Source: Candidatus Scybalocola fimicaballi (GTDB taxonomy: Bacteria; Bacteroidota; Bacteroidia; Bacteroidales; Paludibacteraceae). From it: 41,544 nt of DNA. Positions 8,402-15,317 of this stretch are shown here, one piece after another. The notes below the pieces were generated by a model that was not told where the DNA came from, ran no database searches, and was given only the letters and a program-made list of their open reading frames with translations. The position numbers and the translations under genes were made by a program. The stretch's first letter is position 1; each line of letters begins with the position of its first letter. The stretch covers positions 1 through 41,544 of the forward strand of contig DCIP01000211.1 of NCBI GenBank assembly GCA_002317115.1, in the 5' to 3' direction.

Positions 8402-8427
8402 GGGCAGGTATCATACCTGCCCATTTT
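8402..8427 (+). terminator. Terminator after the parC operon
   Basis: GGGCAGGTAT (8402-8411) and ATACCTGCCC (8413-8422) are perfect inverted arms followed by ATTTTG. Confidence 0.8.
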
Positions 8428-8447
8428 GATAATTATACTTTCTATTT

Positions 8448-9827
8448 ATGGCAAAACTGAAAAGTGTCTTTTTCTGCCAAAACTGTGGAAATGAGTCGAG
8501 CAAGTGGCTTGGCAAATGCCCCGCTTGCGGAGAGTGGAACACCTTCGTCGAAGAGGTGGTGAATAAAGCCCCCGCGTCGTCTTCAATAAAAAAAGGTGTT
8601 TCGATTGTCTCTGCGAGCGACGAGCGTACTCGCCCCGTGTTGATTGAGAATATCGAGGTGACGCAGGAGGTTCGCTTCGACACCAAATGTGCCGAGTTCA
8701 ACCGTGTGCTTGGTGGTGGACTTGTGCCTGGATCGATGGTGTTGATCGGCGGTGAACCTGGTATTGGAAAAAGTACATTGGTGCTTCAGGTGGTGCTAAA
8801 TATAGAAGGCAAGAAGACGCTGTATGTTTCCGGTGAGGAGAGCCTCAATCAGTTGAAAATGCGTGCGGAGCGACTTGGGTCGTACGCCAACAAACAGTGT
8901 TATTTCGTCAGTGATAACTCTCTTGAACGAATCTTCACTCATATAAAGAATGTGCAACCAGAGTTGCTGATTATCGACTCCGTACAGACTATAGAGACAG
9001 AGTTAGTGGAGAGTGCGGCAGGAAGCGTGTCTCAGGTCAGAGAGTGTGCCGCACAGATTTTGCGTTATGCTAAGGAGAGCAATACTCCAGTGTTGATGAT
9101 TGGTCATATCACGAAAGACGGTACGATTGCCGGACCGAAGATTTTGGAACACATCGTCGACACAGTGATCCAGTTTGAGGGAGACCAGCATTATATGTAC
9201 CGTATCCTACGTGCCATAAAAAACAGATTTGGAAGCACGTCGGAGATTGGAATCTTCGAGATGCAGCACAGTGGATTGAGAGAAGTTTCCAACCCATCAG
9301 AGATGCTCTTGTCCCACAATAATCTTGGATTGAGTGGTACGGCCATCGGAGCCATGATAGAGGGTATCCGACCATTGTTGATAGAGGTGCAGGCATTGGT
9401 GAGCACCGCAGCGTATGGCACACCGCAACGTTCAGCCACAGGTTTCGACGTCCGACGATTGAATATGTTGTTGGCAGTGTTGGAGAAGAGAGTAGGATTC
9501 AAACTTTCGCAGAAAGACGTCTTCTTGAATATCGCAGGAGGATTGAAGGTCAACGATCCAGCGTTGGATTTAGCAGTGATTAGCGCAATCCTCTCGTCGA
9601 ACATGGATATTGCGATAGATCCGAGTGTTTGTTTGGCAGGAGAGATCGGCTTGTCTGGAGAGATACGACCAATCAACAGAATCGAGCAGAGAATACAGGA
9701 AGCCGAGAAACTTGGATTCAAGAAAATCGTGATTCCAAAGTTCAAGAATATAGATTTAGCCGGACGACAAATACAAGTTTTGACGGCGGAAAAAGTGGAG
9801 GACGCATTCAAGATATTGTTTGCATAA
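8448..9827 (+). CDS. radA: DNA repair protein RadA
   Basis: A 459-residue RadA/Sms protein, a RecA-related ATPase that drives branch migration of recombination intermediates. The N-terminal zinc finger has Cys10, Cys13, Cys24 and Cys27 (FFCQNCGN, CPACGEW). The Walker A motif is GGEPGIGKST around residues 100-110, and the RadA-specific KNRFG motif is near residue 257. The C-terminal part is the Lon-protease-like domain (FDVRRLNMLLAVLEKR, LAGEIGLSGEIRPI). Length and domain order are normal. The gene stands alone between terminators. Confidence 0.97.
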   Translation: MAKLKSVFFCQNCGNESSKWLGKCPACGEWNTFVEEVVNKAPASSSIKKGVSIVSASDERTRPVLIENIEVTQEVRFDTKCAEFNRVLGGGLVPGSMVLIGGEPGIGKSTLVLQVVLNIEGKKTLYVSGEESLNQLKMRAERLGSYANKQCYFVSDNSLERIFTHIKNVQPELLIIDSVQTIETELVESAAGSVSQVRECAAQILRYAKESNTPVLMIGHITKDGTIAGPKILEHIVDTVIQFEGDQHYMYRILRAIKNRFGSTSEIGIFEMQHSGLREVSNPSEMLLSHNNLGLSGTAIGAMIEGIRPLLIEVQALVSTAAYGTPQRSATGFDVRRLNMLLAVLEKRVGFKLSQKDVFLNIAGGLKVNDPALDLAVISAILSSNMDIAIDPSVCLAGEIGLSGEIRPINRIEQRIQEAEKLGFKKIVIPKFKNIDLAGRQIQVLTAEKVEDAFKILFA

Positions 9828-9830
9828 GGG

Positions 9831-9866
9831 GTAGAGACGCGAGGGTATCGCGTCTCTTCTATTTTT
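9831..9866 (+). terminator. Terminator/REP-like hairpin after radA
   Basis: AGAGACGCGA (9833-9842) and TCGCGTCTCT (9848-9857) pair perfectly around GGGTA and are followed by TCTATTTTT. The core GTAGAGACG...CGTCTCT recurs in the palindrome at 19812-19839. Confidence 0.8.
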
Positions 9867-9884
9867 ATGCTTCATTGGTTTTAT

Positions 9885-9915
9885 TTTGATTTTTAACAGC
9901 AAAAGAGTATTTTTG
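9885..9915 (+). promoter_or_regulatory. Bacteroidota-type promoter upstream of the 6S-like RNA
   Basis: TTTG (9885-9888), 19 nt, TATTTTTG (9908-9915) is a full consensus match. Its start point would be near 9921, about 80 nt before the rod-like RNA, so it may make a precursor. A second weaker -7 box, TTTATTTG, is at 9981-9988. The stretch 9922-10002 contains a further imperfect hairpin (GATATT with AATATC) and no gene. Confidence 0.55.
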
Positions 9916-10002
9916 CGTTGATATTTCCTGCAGAAGCCTTCAGGTGGGTGGGAATATCGTCGACATATTTTAGAAAGGCGTTTATTTGCGCTTTGTCTCT
10001 TG

Positions 10003-10190
10003 GCAGCTGAAAACTTCGCAACTTTTCGATTAAAGTCAAAGATCAAAGCAACGATAGATGTCTGCGATGGGTGTATTTACTCTCATTGTGCCTTGGTGTG
10101 TGCCAAGGCGCATGGGGTTATATACTTATGCGTGGGCTTCTGCGTTGCTCGTCTATACTTTGATCGGGTAATGCGAAGACCTTCAGCTGC
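10003..10190 (+). ncRNA. 6S-like structured RNA (candidate SsrS)
   Basis: The stretch folds into one long interrupted rod. From outside inwards: GCAGCTGAA (10003-10011) with TTCAGCTGC (10182-10190); CTTCGCA (10014-10020) with TGCGAAG (10171-10177); GATCAAAG (10041-10048) with CTTTGATC (10157-10164); TAGATG with CGTCTA; a large central bubble; and an apical hairpin GTGCCTTGG/CCAAGGCGC (10088-10096 and 10103-10111). A terminator follows directly. Size (~190 nt), rod shape and central bubble are those of 6S RNA, which binds RNA polymerase as a promoter mimic. The structured-RNA call is firm; the 6S identity is inferred from shape. The long frame at 10000-10206 is rejected. Confidence 0.65.
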
Positions 10191-10225
10191 GTGGACGAGT
10201 AAATGAGATCTCCCACGCTTTTTTT
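10189..10225 (+). terminator. Terminator of the 6S-like RNA
   Basis: GCGTGG (10189-10194) pairs with CCACGC (10213-10218), and seven T follow. It fixes the plus strand as the RNA strand. Confidence 0.75.
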
Positions 10226-10274
10226 GTGTTTGATAGGTTCGAATTGGGGGATTCGAATTCATACGCATTGGATT

Positions 10275-10487
10275 ATGATACATGTAGGGCAAATAATAAA
10301 AGACTACGTGGACAATAATACGAATTTGACAGTTGTGGCTTTCGCAAGACTTTTGAATTGCGATAGAACGAACATATATAAGATATATAGCAGACCGAGC
10401 ATAGATACAGATTTGCTTTTACGCATAAATGAAGTCTTGTCTCATGATTTTTTCAAGGATATATCGGAATTGATAGATAACGAATAG
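10275..10487 (+). CDS. Small helix-turn-helix protein
   Basis: A 70-residue protein recognised by the pattern TVVAFARLLNCDRTNIYKIYSRPSIDTDLLLRINEVLSHDFF-like (here split as LTVVAFARLLNCDRTNIYKI and SIDTDLLLRINEVLSHDFF), typical of a family of very short XRE-like HTH proteins common in Bacteroidales. It probably binds DNA; the target is unknown. The longest frame starts at 10203 inside the terminator of the 6S-like RNA, so the internal ATG at 10275 is chosen. It stands alone between two terminators. Confidence 0.75.
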   Translation: MIHVGQIIKDYVDNNTNLTVVAFARLLNCDRTNIYKIYSRPSIDTDLLLRINEVLSHDFFKDISELIDNE

Positions 10488-10547
10488 GATTGTGAGCACG
10501 AATATTTCTCCTGATATTATGCTCTAAATCAGCAAACGACATATAAG

Positions 10548-10594
10548 TGTGGCGGATGTTTCTACATGTAGAAATATCCGCCACATAATTTTTT
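10548..10594 (+). terminator. Strong terminator after the small HTH gene
   Basis: GTGGCGGAT (10549-10557) and ATCCGCCAC (10576-10584) form the outer stem, with TTTCTA/TAGAAA continuing inside a CATG loop; ATAATTTTTT follows. Confidence 0.85.
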
Positions 10595-10623
10595 GCAACG
10601 AATTAGTTCGACTTTTAATTTTG
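10592..10623 (+). promoter_or_regulatory. Promoter of the zinc-motif cassette
   Basis: TTTG (10592-10595), 20 nt, TAATTTTG (10616-10623) is a perfect consensus match. Its -33 box overlaps the T-run of the preceding terminator. Expected start near 10630, giving a leader of about 80 nt that contains the shared motif at 10643-10690. Confidence 0.8.
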
Positions 10624-10640
10624 GAAATGTGAAACAAAAA

Positions 10641-10690
10641 GGATGGACTAAACGAGGAACCCGAAAATCGAGAAAAGAGTAGGGGATTAT
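10641..10690 (+). promoter_or_regulatory. Shared 5' leader motif, copy A
   Basis: This leader stretch aligns with 20221-20268 upstream of the nuclease-like gene. Both share GGAnTAAACG, then CCGAAAAnCG, then AGAGTAGG and GGATT. Possible pseudoknot pairings are CGA (10653-10655) with TCG (10668-10670) and CCC (10660-10662) with GGG (10682-10684); in copy B the equivalents are CGG/CCG and GCC/GGC, so pairing is kept although bases change. Stems are only 3 bp, so structure is tentative. Confidence 0.5.
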
Positions 10691-10711
10691 ACATTGTATT
10701 GATAATCAAAT

Positions 10712-10957
10712 ATGGAAGGTTTTGAACTGGATCATAAAGTTAGTAAAGCGATAGATGACATCGATAAAGTAATAAATATAACGGCAATTCATCCTCTTGA
10801 TGATGGTAATGTTGAGTCTGTGTTAAACAATTTAGATGCAGAAGTAATAGATGCTTTGAAAAATTCTGATTGTTCGGATTTGGCGAGATATATGGGTAGT
10901 TTGGGATTTCATGAATCTGTTGTTGATATGGTATTGACCCAAATTCGTGAGTTCTAA
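10712..10957 (+). CDS. Hypothetical small protein, first gene of zinc-motif cassette
   Basis: An 81-residue, acidic, largely helical protein with no signal peptide or membrane segment. It has no motif that I recognise. It sits directly behind a perfect promoter and the shared leader motif, and 41 nt ahead of the next gene in the same direction, so it should be the first gene of a three-gene operon. Low GC and relaxed codon use match the other two cassette genes and differ from the flanking housekeeping genes. Function unknown. Confidence 0.65.
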   Translation: MEGFELDHKVSKAIDDIDKVINITAIHPLDDGNVESVLNNLDAEVIDALKNSDCSDLARYMGSLGFHESVVDMVLTQIREF

Positions 10958-10998
10958 TAATATTTAATTGATAGACCTCTTAAATAAATTGTAAAGAA

Positions 10999-11361
10999 AT
11001 GAATAAAGTGGATGCAAAGCAAAAATCAAAAAAGGCTGACGGTAATCAGTCTATACCTCAAATGACGGGTCATACAGTTATTAAAGTTGGTGATATAAGA
11101 ATTCCATTTGGTTCCTCAAACCCGGAAGATTATGTAGATGCGTTGAATAAAGTCGCTAATAAAATAGGATCATTTGATTTCTTAGGTACATTTTCGGATA
11201 TTGAGTCTGTTGAGTGCAGTAATGCACTTAAAGTTGAAACATCTTCAAGTTTTGTACATATAGAAGTTGAAAATTGTGAGCAATCTGATCAATTATTGAT
11301 TAATGATGGATCCTCAATAAATCCATTAGACTATAGCATTAAGCAGTTATTATCGAAGTGA
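10999..11361 (+). CDS. Hypothetical protein, second gene of zinc-motif cassette
   Basis: A 120-residue soluble protein with a basic, Lys-rich N-terminus (KVDAKQKSKKADG) and an acidic body containing HTVIKVGDIRIPFGSSNPEDYVDALNK-type sequence. No family was recognised and no signal peptide or membrane segment is visible. Its stop codon is within 2 nt of the third gene's ATG and overlaps an in-frame GTG at 11358, so the two are likely translationally coupled. It may be a partner or substrate of the membrane-anchored zinc protein that follows. Confidence 0.65.
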   Translation: MNKVDAKQKSKKADGNQSIPQMTGHTVIKVGDIRIPFGSSNPEDYVDALNKVANKIGSFDFLGTFSDIESVECSNALKVETSSSFVHIEVENCEQSDQLLINDGSSINPLDYSIKQLLSK

Positions 11362-11363
11362 CA

Positions 11364-12797
11364 ATGGGAAATGTAAAAAAAAATATTGAAAATCAGCATT
11401 CTTTCGTCTTAGGAGGGTCTGTAAAAACTTATGATTGCAATCCGTCAGAACGATGTGGACGGTGTGGCGGTAATGGAAGATGTCCAAACTGTAATGGACT
11501 AGGTAGCTATAAGTGTACAGATTGTGGGGGTAGTGGCACTTGCCGAAAGTGTCAGGGCAGTGGACAGGAAAGATGTCATTATTGTGGTGGTAGTGGTGTT
11601 GAGAGGGATTATAATGGTCGTGTGACAAGGTCATGTGGCATGTGTAGTGGTAAAGGATTTAGTTCATGTTCTGGTTGTTTTGGTTTTGGAGAATGCCGGT
11701 CTTGTGGAGGAAGTGGAGAACACACTTGTATGAGTTGTGATGGTGACGGCAATTGTAGTGATTGTTCAGGAAGTGGAGAAATAACTTGTTCGAGATGCAA
11801 TGGCTCTGGTAAGTATCAGACATTTCAAAAAAGTCAAACGACACTTTATCGTAAATCATGGACTTTTGGTGGAAGTTCCCCATTAAGCAACTTGGTAGAA
11901 AACACAAGTGGAACAGTCATATATAATGATACTGTTGCTCAATGGAGTGGTGCTTTAAAGCAGGAATTTAATAAAGAAAGTCAATCACATGAGATTATAA
12001 AATCTTCATTAGGAGACGCTTCTGTGTCTTTGTTGGAGGAATACAATAAATCATTAAGTGAAAATTCTTCTCTGAAGAATCCTGATGCACAAGGTGATAT
12101 TCCTTATGATGTAAAGGTTAAAGCAGAAAGTGTACCTGTTGTTAAAGTTAATTATAAAGTAAACGGAAAGGCATATAGCATTCATTTTGTCGGTAATGAC
12201 ACAATTGTTGCTTATAATGATGTTCCCAAAGTGCTTGAGACATTTAAGGTGACTTTCTTTGAAAAATTGAAACTTTCTTTATCGGAAACGAAAAGACTGA
12301 AGGCATTCTCAAAAATGGCCGCTTACATATTCAATAGAAATGGTCTTGATTCGAATGAATCGAAATTGTTGAATTTGATGGTAAGTAAATTGAATATGTC
12401 AGATTCAAAGAAAAAAAACTTTTATGAATCTTTGAGGGGTTATAATGAATCGATGCCATACGATGTTTTTAAGAAGCAAGTAAAATCACTTTTTATTTCA
12501 AAAAAGACATTGACATTTGCGTGGCATTGTATGTCTATAGATAAGGATTTGTCTAAAGATGATGAAGATTTATTTAATAAGTTATGTGAGGAATATGCTT
12601 CTATAACTCCAGAAGAACGTGAGAATTTGAAAAATATGGCCTTACGTTTTTCTAAAATGCCTGAAGGGTCGGCAATTGATATGTATGCAGATTTGTCTTG
12701 TGAAAGCAAAAAGATTCGAGGATGGTTCTGGTTTGGCCTCTCTGCCACAGCAATAGTGTTGCTGATTATTTTGTGCTTTTTCTTGAACGTTTTGTAG
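11364..12797 (+). CDS. Membrane-anchored protein with eleven DnaJ-type CxxCxGxG motifs and a TerB-like region
   Basis: About 477 residues. The N-terminal ~150 residues carry eleven CxxCxGxG zinc motifs (first CGRCGGNG, last CSRCNGSG), against four in DnaJ. Gaps between motifs are 1,3,1,3,12,3,1,3,1,3 residues, a mirror-like pattern around a 12-residue linker. The middle (about 130-290) is not recognised. Residues about 300-430 look like an all-helical TerB/tellurite-resistance-type domain (SETKRLKAFSKMAAYIF, SLFISKKTLTFAWHCMSIDKDLSKDDEDLF). One hydrophobic helix at the extreme C-terminus (WFGLSATAIVLLIILCFFL) suggests a tail anchor with the bulk in the cytoplasm. There is no J domain. The ATG at 11364 is preferred; GTG 11358 is possible. 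A role in protein quality control or stress response is a guess. Confidence 0.75.
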   Translation: MGNVKKNIENQHSFVLGGSVKTYDCNPSERCGRCGGNGRCPNCNGLGSYKCTDCGGSGTCRKCQGSGQERCHYCGGSGVERDYNGRVTRSCGMCSGKGFSSCSGCFGFGECRSCGGSGEHTCMSCDGDGNCSDCSGSGEITCSRCNGSGKYQTFQKSQTTLYRKSWTFGGSSPLSNLVENTSGTVIYNDTVAQWSGALKQEFNKESQSHEIIKSSLGDASVSLLEEYNKSLSENSSLKNPDAQGDIPYDVKVKAESVPVVKVNYKVNGKAYSIHFVGNDTIVAYNDVPKVLETFKVTFFEKLKLSLSETKRLKAFSKMAAYIFNRNGLDSNESKLLNLMVSKLNMSDSKKKNFYESLRGYNESMPYDVFKKQVKSLFISKKTLTFAWHCMSIDKDLSKDDEDLFNKLCEEYASITPEERENLKNMALRFSKMPEGSAIDMYADLSCESKKIRGWFWFGLSATAIVLLIILCFFLNVL

Positions 12798-12840
12798 AAT
12801 ATTCGACCCCAAGCAAAATCTTCTACATTGAAATATCAGA

Positions 12841-12876
12841 AAAGTCGCAAAGTCGCAAAGACTTTGTGACTTTTTT
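12841..12876 (+). terminator. Terminator of the zinc-motif cassette
   Basis: AAAGTCGCAAAGTC (12841-12854) pairs with GACTTTGTGACTTT (12860-12873) with one G-T pair, followed by a T-run. Confidence 0.85.
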
Positions 12877-13015
12877 GTGTTTGGGTCATTCCAATATCCA
12901 ATTCCAAACAGGAATGACTTCTATAGTCAAATTTCCTTCCATGAAAAGATGAAATCACACTTCATATTTATATCCGAACTCAGAATTTTCTGCTCAGTAA
13001 TGGATTTGACAACCC

Positions 13016-13062
13016 TTTATTTTGCCGATTTGAGACTTTTTCAATGAAATCGGCAAAATAAA
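13016..13062. repeat. 16-bp perfect inverted repeat with recurring TTATTTTGCC motif
   Basis: The arms 13016-13031 and 13047-13062 are exact inverses around a 15-nt loop. The arm motif ATTTTGCC recurs at about 13104-13111 (minus strand) and 13149-13156 (plus strand) in the same gene-free stretch (12877-13169), which otherwise holds nothing recognisable. No T-run follows either arm directly, so a plain terminator is not supported. Confidence 0.7.
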
Positions 13063-13169
13063 CATATGCTTATTCTGCCGTTTGTGCCTTTTTTTTAGTT
13101 TACGGCAAAATATCCTCGAATGGGATAAAGAGAGACGTTTGATGTTTTATTTTGCCATACAAGATTGCC

Positions 13170-14306
13170 TCACACCACATACTCCCAGAAATTCTCTCTA
13201 TTGACGACGTTGAATTCAGCGTCGGGATAAGCGTCGGCGAAGGCTTTGGGTGCTTTCGGATTCTTTTTCCCTGCTTTCATTTCAAAAGCCGATAGGGAAT
13301 TGTTCTCTTCTTCTATCAAATCTATCTCTTGCTGGTCGTATGTTCGCCAGAAATACATATTGACATTTTTCATTTCGTTGTGTTTTATTTTCATACGCTC
13401 GCTGATTATGAAATTTTCCCACAACGCACCTCTTTCTTCACTCGATCTGTCGGCAAACGGACGGAAATCATTCAGTACTGCATTCCTGATTCCGTTGTCG
13501 ATGAAGTACCATTTGGATGATTTTGTGACTTCTTTGCGCAAGTTCTTGGAATAACCTCCTAATCTATATAGAACAAAGACTTTCTGCAGTAAATCTAGAT
13601 ATCTTTCTGCCGTATTACGGCTTATCCCAAGCTGTTTGCCTAATTCTTCTGTTGACACTTCACTGCCAACTTGGTATGCTATCAGTCGTAGTAGGTCGTG
13701 CATCTTCTGTGCGTTCTTTATTCCGTCGACAGCAAGAATATCTCTCAACAAATATGAATCGACAATTTCAGTGAGATAGTGTGCTTGCTCAGATACAGTT
13801 GTTATACTGCTCAACTCTGGGTAACTGCCATACACTAGATATTGCTCAATGTTTGCGATAGTCTCGAATGTTGTCTGTTGTTTGCTTAATTCTCTTATTG
13901 AAAATGGAGTAAGCATGAAACGTGTGCATCGCCCAACTAATGGCTCTCCTGCCTGATTTTGTAAATCGAACGAAGATGAACCAGTGGCGATTATAGACAA
14001 TCCTGGTATTTCGTCAACCATAAGTTTTAGTTTCATTCCGATTTCAGGAATGTGTTGAGCTTCGTCAATCGCCAACAATTCCACTCCTTCAAATAGTCGT
14101 TTGTAGTTGCTTATGGATTTGTCTGCAATCATACGTACTGTGTCTGCACTCTCTCCGTTCAATAGAAGTTTTTTCCCATCGAATTCATTATAGATTTCAC
14201 GAAGGAGAAGAGTTTTTCCTACGCGTCGTGCTCCATAGATAAGCATGACCTTTTGTGGCTTTAATCTATCTGAGATTTGTTTTTTTAGTTCTCTTGCTAT
14301 TCCCAT
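13170..14306 (-). CDS. AAA+ ATPase with DUF4143 C-terminal region
   Basis: A 378-residue protein of the widespread AAA_14/DUF4143 type. Walker A is GARRVGKT (about 25-32), Walker B is ELLAIDEAQHIPEIG, and ATGSSSFDL is the sensor-like segment. A winged helix (STEELGKQLGISRNTAERYLDLLQ-like) lies in the middle. The C-terminus contains EIDLIEE...FEMKAG, a PD-(D/E)XK-like pattern seen in DUF4143. These ATPases are abundant in host-associated Bacteroidetes and lack a settled function. The longest frame starts at TTG 14336, which overlaps a perfect -7 box; the ATG at 14306 after AAAGGGAA is chosen. The upstream region has four palindromic repeats. Confidence 0.88.
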   Translation of the reverse strand: MGIARELKKQISDRLKPQKVMLIYGARRVGKTLLLREIYNEFDGKKLLLNGESADTVRMIADKSISNYKRLFEGVELLAIDEAQHIPEIGMKLKLMVDEIPGLSIIATGSSSFDLQNQAGEPLVGRCTRFMLTPFSIRELSKQQTTFETIANIEQYLVYGSYPELSSITTVSEQAHYLTEIVDSYLLRDILAVDGIKNAQKMHDLLRLIAYQVGSEVSTEELGKQLGISRNTAERYLDLLQKVFVLYRLGGYSKNLRKEVTKSSKWYFIDNGIRNAVLNDFRPFADRSSEERGALWENFIISERMKIKHNEMKNVNMYFWRTYDQQEIDLIEEENNSLSAFEMKAGKKNPKAPKAFADAYPDAEFNVVNRENFWEYVV

Positions 14307-14333
14307 GTTGTTTCCCTTTATTTGATTTGTCTG

Positions 14334-14341
14334 CAAATTTA
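14334..14341 (-). promoter_or_regulatory. -7 promoter element of the DUF4143 ATPase gene
   Basis: TAAATTTG on the minus strand matches TAnnTTTG and lies 28 nt upstream of the ATG at 14306. No clear -33 TTTG is seen. Confidence 0.6.
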
Positions 14342-14393
14342 GGCTTTATTTATGAAAATTATGTATGAAAACCTAATAATCTTCAGTTGCGTT

Positions 14394-14525
14394 GAACGAA
14401 TTTAGCTAAATTGCGTCAGTTGTATTGAATGAATTTAGCTAAATTGCGTCAGTTGTATTGAACGAATTTAGCTAAATTGCGTCAGTGATATTGAACGAAT
14501 TTAGCTAAATTGCGTCAGTTGTATT
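14394..14525. repeat. Four 33-bp tandem repeats, each with a 14-bp palindrome
   Basis: Units begin at 14394, 14427, 14460 and 14493, an exact 33-bp period, with only a few substitutions. Each unit contains the perfect palindrome AATTTAGCTAAATT followed by GCGTCAGT. The array fills the gap between the divergent DUF4143 ATPase and the CAP lipoprotein. It has no spacers of unique sequence, so it is not a CRISPR array. It looks like an operator array. Confidence 0.9.
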
Positions 14526-14599
14526 ATTTTTTTGTCGTGGATTAATACTAAGAAGGAAATTTATTATCTTTATCCCACTAACTATAAAACAAAAGGATT

Positions 14600-15196
14600 A
14601 TGCATAAATGGATTTTGATGGCTGCAAGTTTGTTGTGCCTTACATCTGCTTGTAGCGACGACGAAAATGTTGAGTCTAATGGGTTTGTCGCAAACTCTGA
14701 GGCTATGAAGGCAGCCTCACTAATCAATGAAATACGTAAGAATCCGTCTGCCTATTCTTCGCAGATGGGAGTGGATCTTTCCGGCGTCGCAGCTCGTCCG
14801 GCGTTGAATTGGAATTCTGCGTTGGCAAAGGTGGCTCAGACTAAGGCTGAGGATATGGCTAAGAATAATTATTTCAGCCACGTCGACTTGAATGGCTATG
14901 GCGTGAACTATTTTATGCACGAGGCTGGCTACGATATGCCTGAGGCTTGGTATAAAGATAAGAAATTGAATTACTTCGAGAATATTGCCGCTGGCAACGC
15001 TACTGCTGAAGCAATGGTCAAGCAGTTGGTTTACGACGGTGGTAAGGATAATTCGTCGGCTGGACACCGTTCGTCATTGCTTGGGATCTCCGACTGGAAC
15101 CGTTCTTGTATAGATATCGGTATAGGTTATGCATACGATGCCAATTCCATTTATGGCCATTATTGGAGTGTGATCATCGCTAAGCATAATTATTGA
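14600..15196 (+). CDS. CAP-domain (SCP/PR-1) lipoprotein
   Basis: A 198-residue exported lipoprotein: the lipobox LTSAC puts the lipidated cysteine at Cys18. Residues about 35-195 form a CAP/SCP domain with the expected residues His94 (YFSHVD), Glu127 (YFENIA) and His156 (SAGHRSSLLG). The domain is found in secreted proteins of all kingdoms with lipid-binding or protease-related roles; the bacterial role is unclear. A TATCTTTA near-consensus -7 box lies at 14565-14572. It is followed by a simple-sequence tract and a terminator. Confidence 0.85.
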   Translation: MHKWILMAASLLCLTSACSDDENVESNGFVANSEAMKAASLINEIRKNPSAYSSQMGVDLSGVAARPALNWNSALAKVAQTKAEDMAKNNYFSHVDLNGYGVNYFMHEAGYDMPEAWYKDKKLNYFENIAAGNATAEAMVKQLVYDGGKDNSSAGHRSSLLGISDWNRSCIDIGIGYAYDANSIYGHYWSVIIAKHNY

Positions 15197-15204
15197 CGTT
15201 GACG

Positions 15205-15260
15205 CTAACGTTAACGAAGACGAAGACGAAAACGAAGACGAAAACGAAGACGAAGACGAA
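15205..15260. repeat. Simple-sequence tract of GAAGAC/GAAAAC units
   Basis: Starting about 9 nt after the CAP gene stop, the sequence is a run of six-base units (GACGAA/AACGAA). It lies outside the coding region and ends at the terminator. Confidence 0.8.
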
Positions 15261-15296
15261 AAAGAGCAAACATCGGTTGATGCTTGCTCTTTTGTT
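15260..15296. terminator. Bidirectional terminator between CAP and DUF805 genes
   Basis: AAAGAGCAA (15261-15269) pairs with TTGCTCTTT (15283-15291), with CATC/GATG continuing inside. T-rich sequence follows on both strands, which suits the convergent genes. Confidence 0.8.
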
Positions 15297-15317
15297 TGTA
15301 AATATATTCAAGATATA

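Noticed and set aside
5004..9423. Many long minus-strand frames opposite parC and radA
   Set aside because: They are antisense shadows of well-supported genes, with no family match and no promoter or ribosome binding site.
10000..10206. 68-codon frame and an overlapping minus-strand frame
   Set aside because: They coincide with a long base-paired RNA rod followed by a terminator, which explains the sequence better than a protein.
10230..10262. tRNA-like T-loop sequence GGTTCGAAT
   Set aside because: No acceptor, D or anticodon arms can be found around it.
12722..12952. 76-codon frame after the zinc-motif gene
   Set aside because: It overlaps the end of that gene in another frame and runs through the terminator.
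14394..14525. Possible CRISPR array
   Set aside because: Repeats are directly adjacent with no unique spacers, and no cas genes are present.
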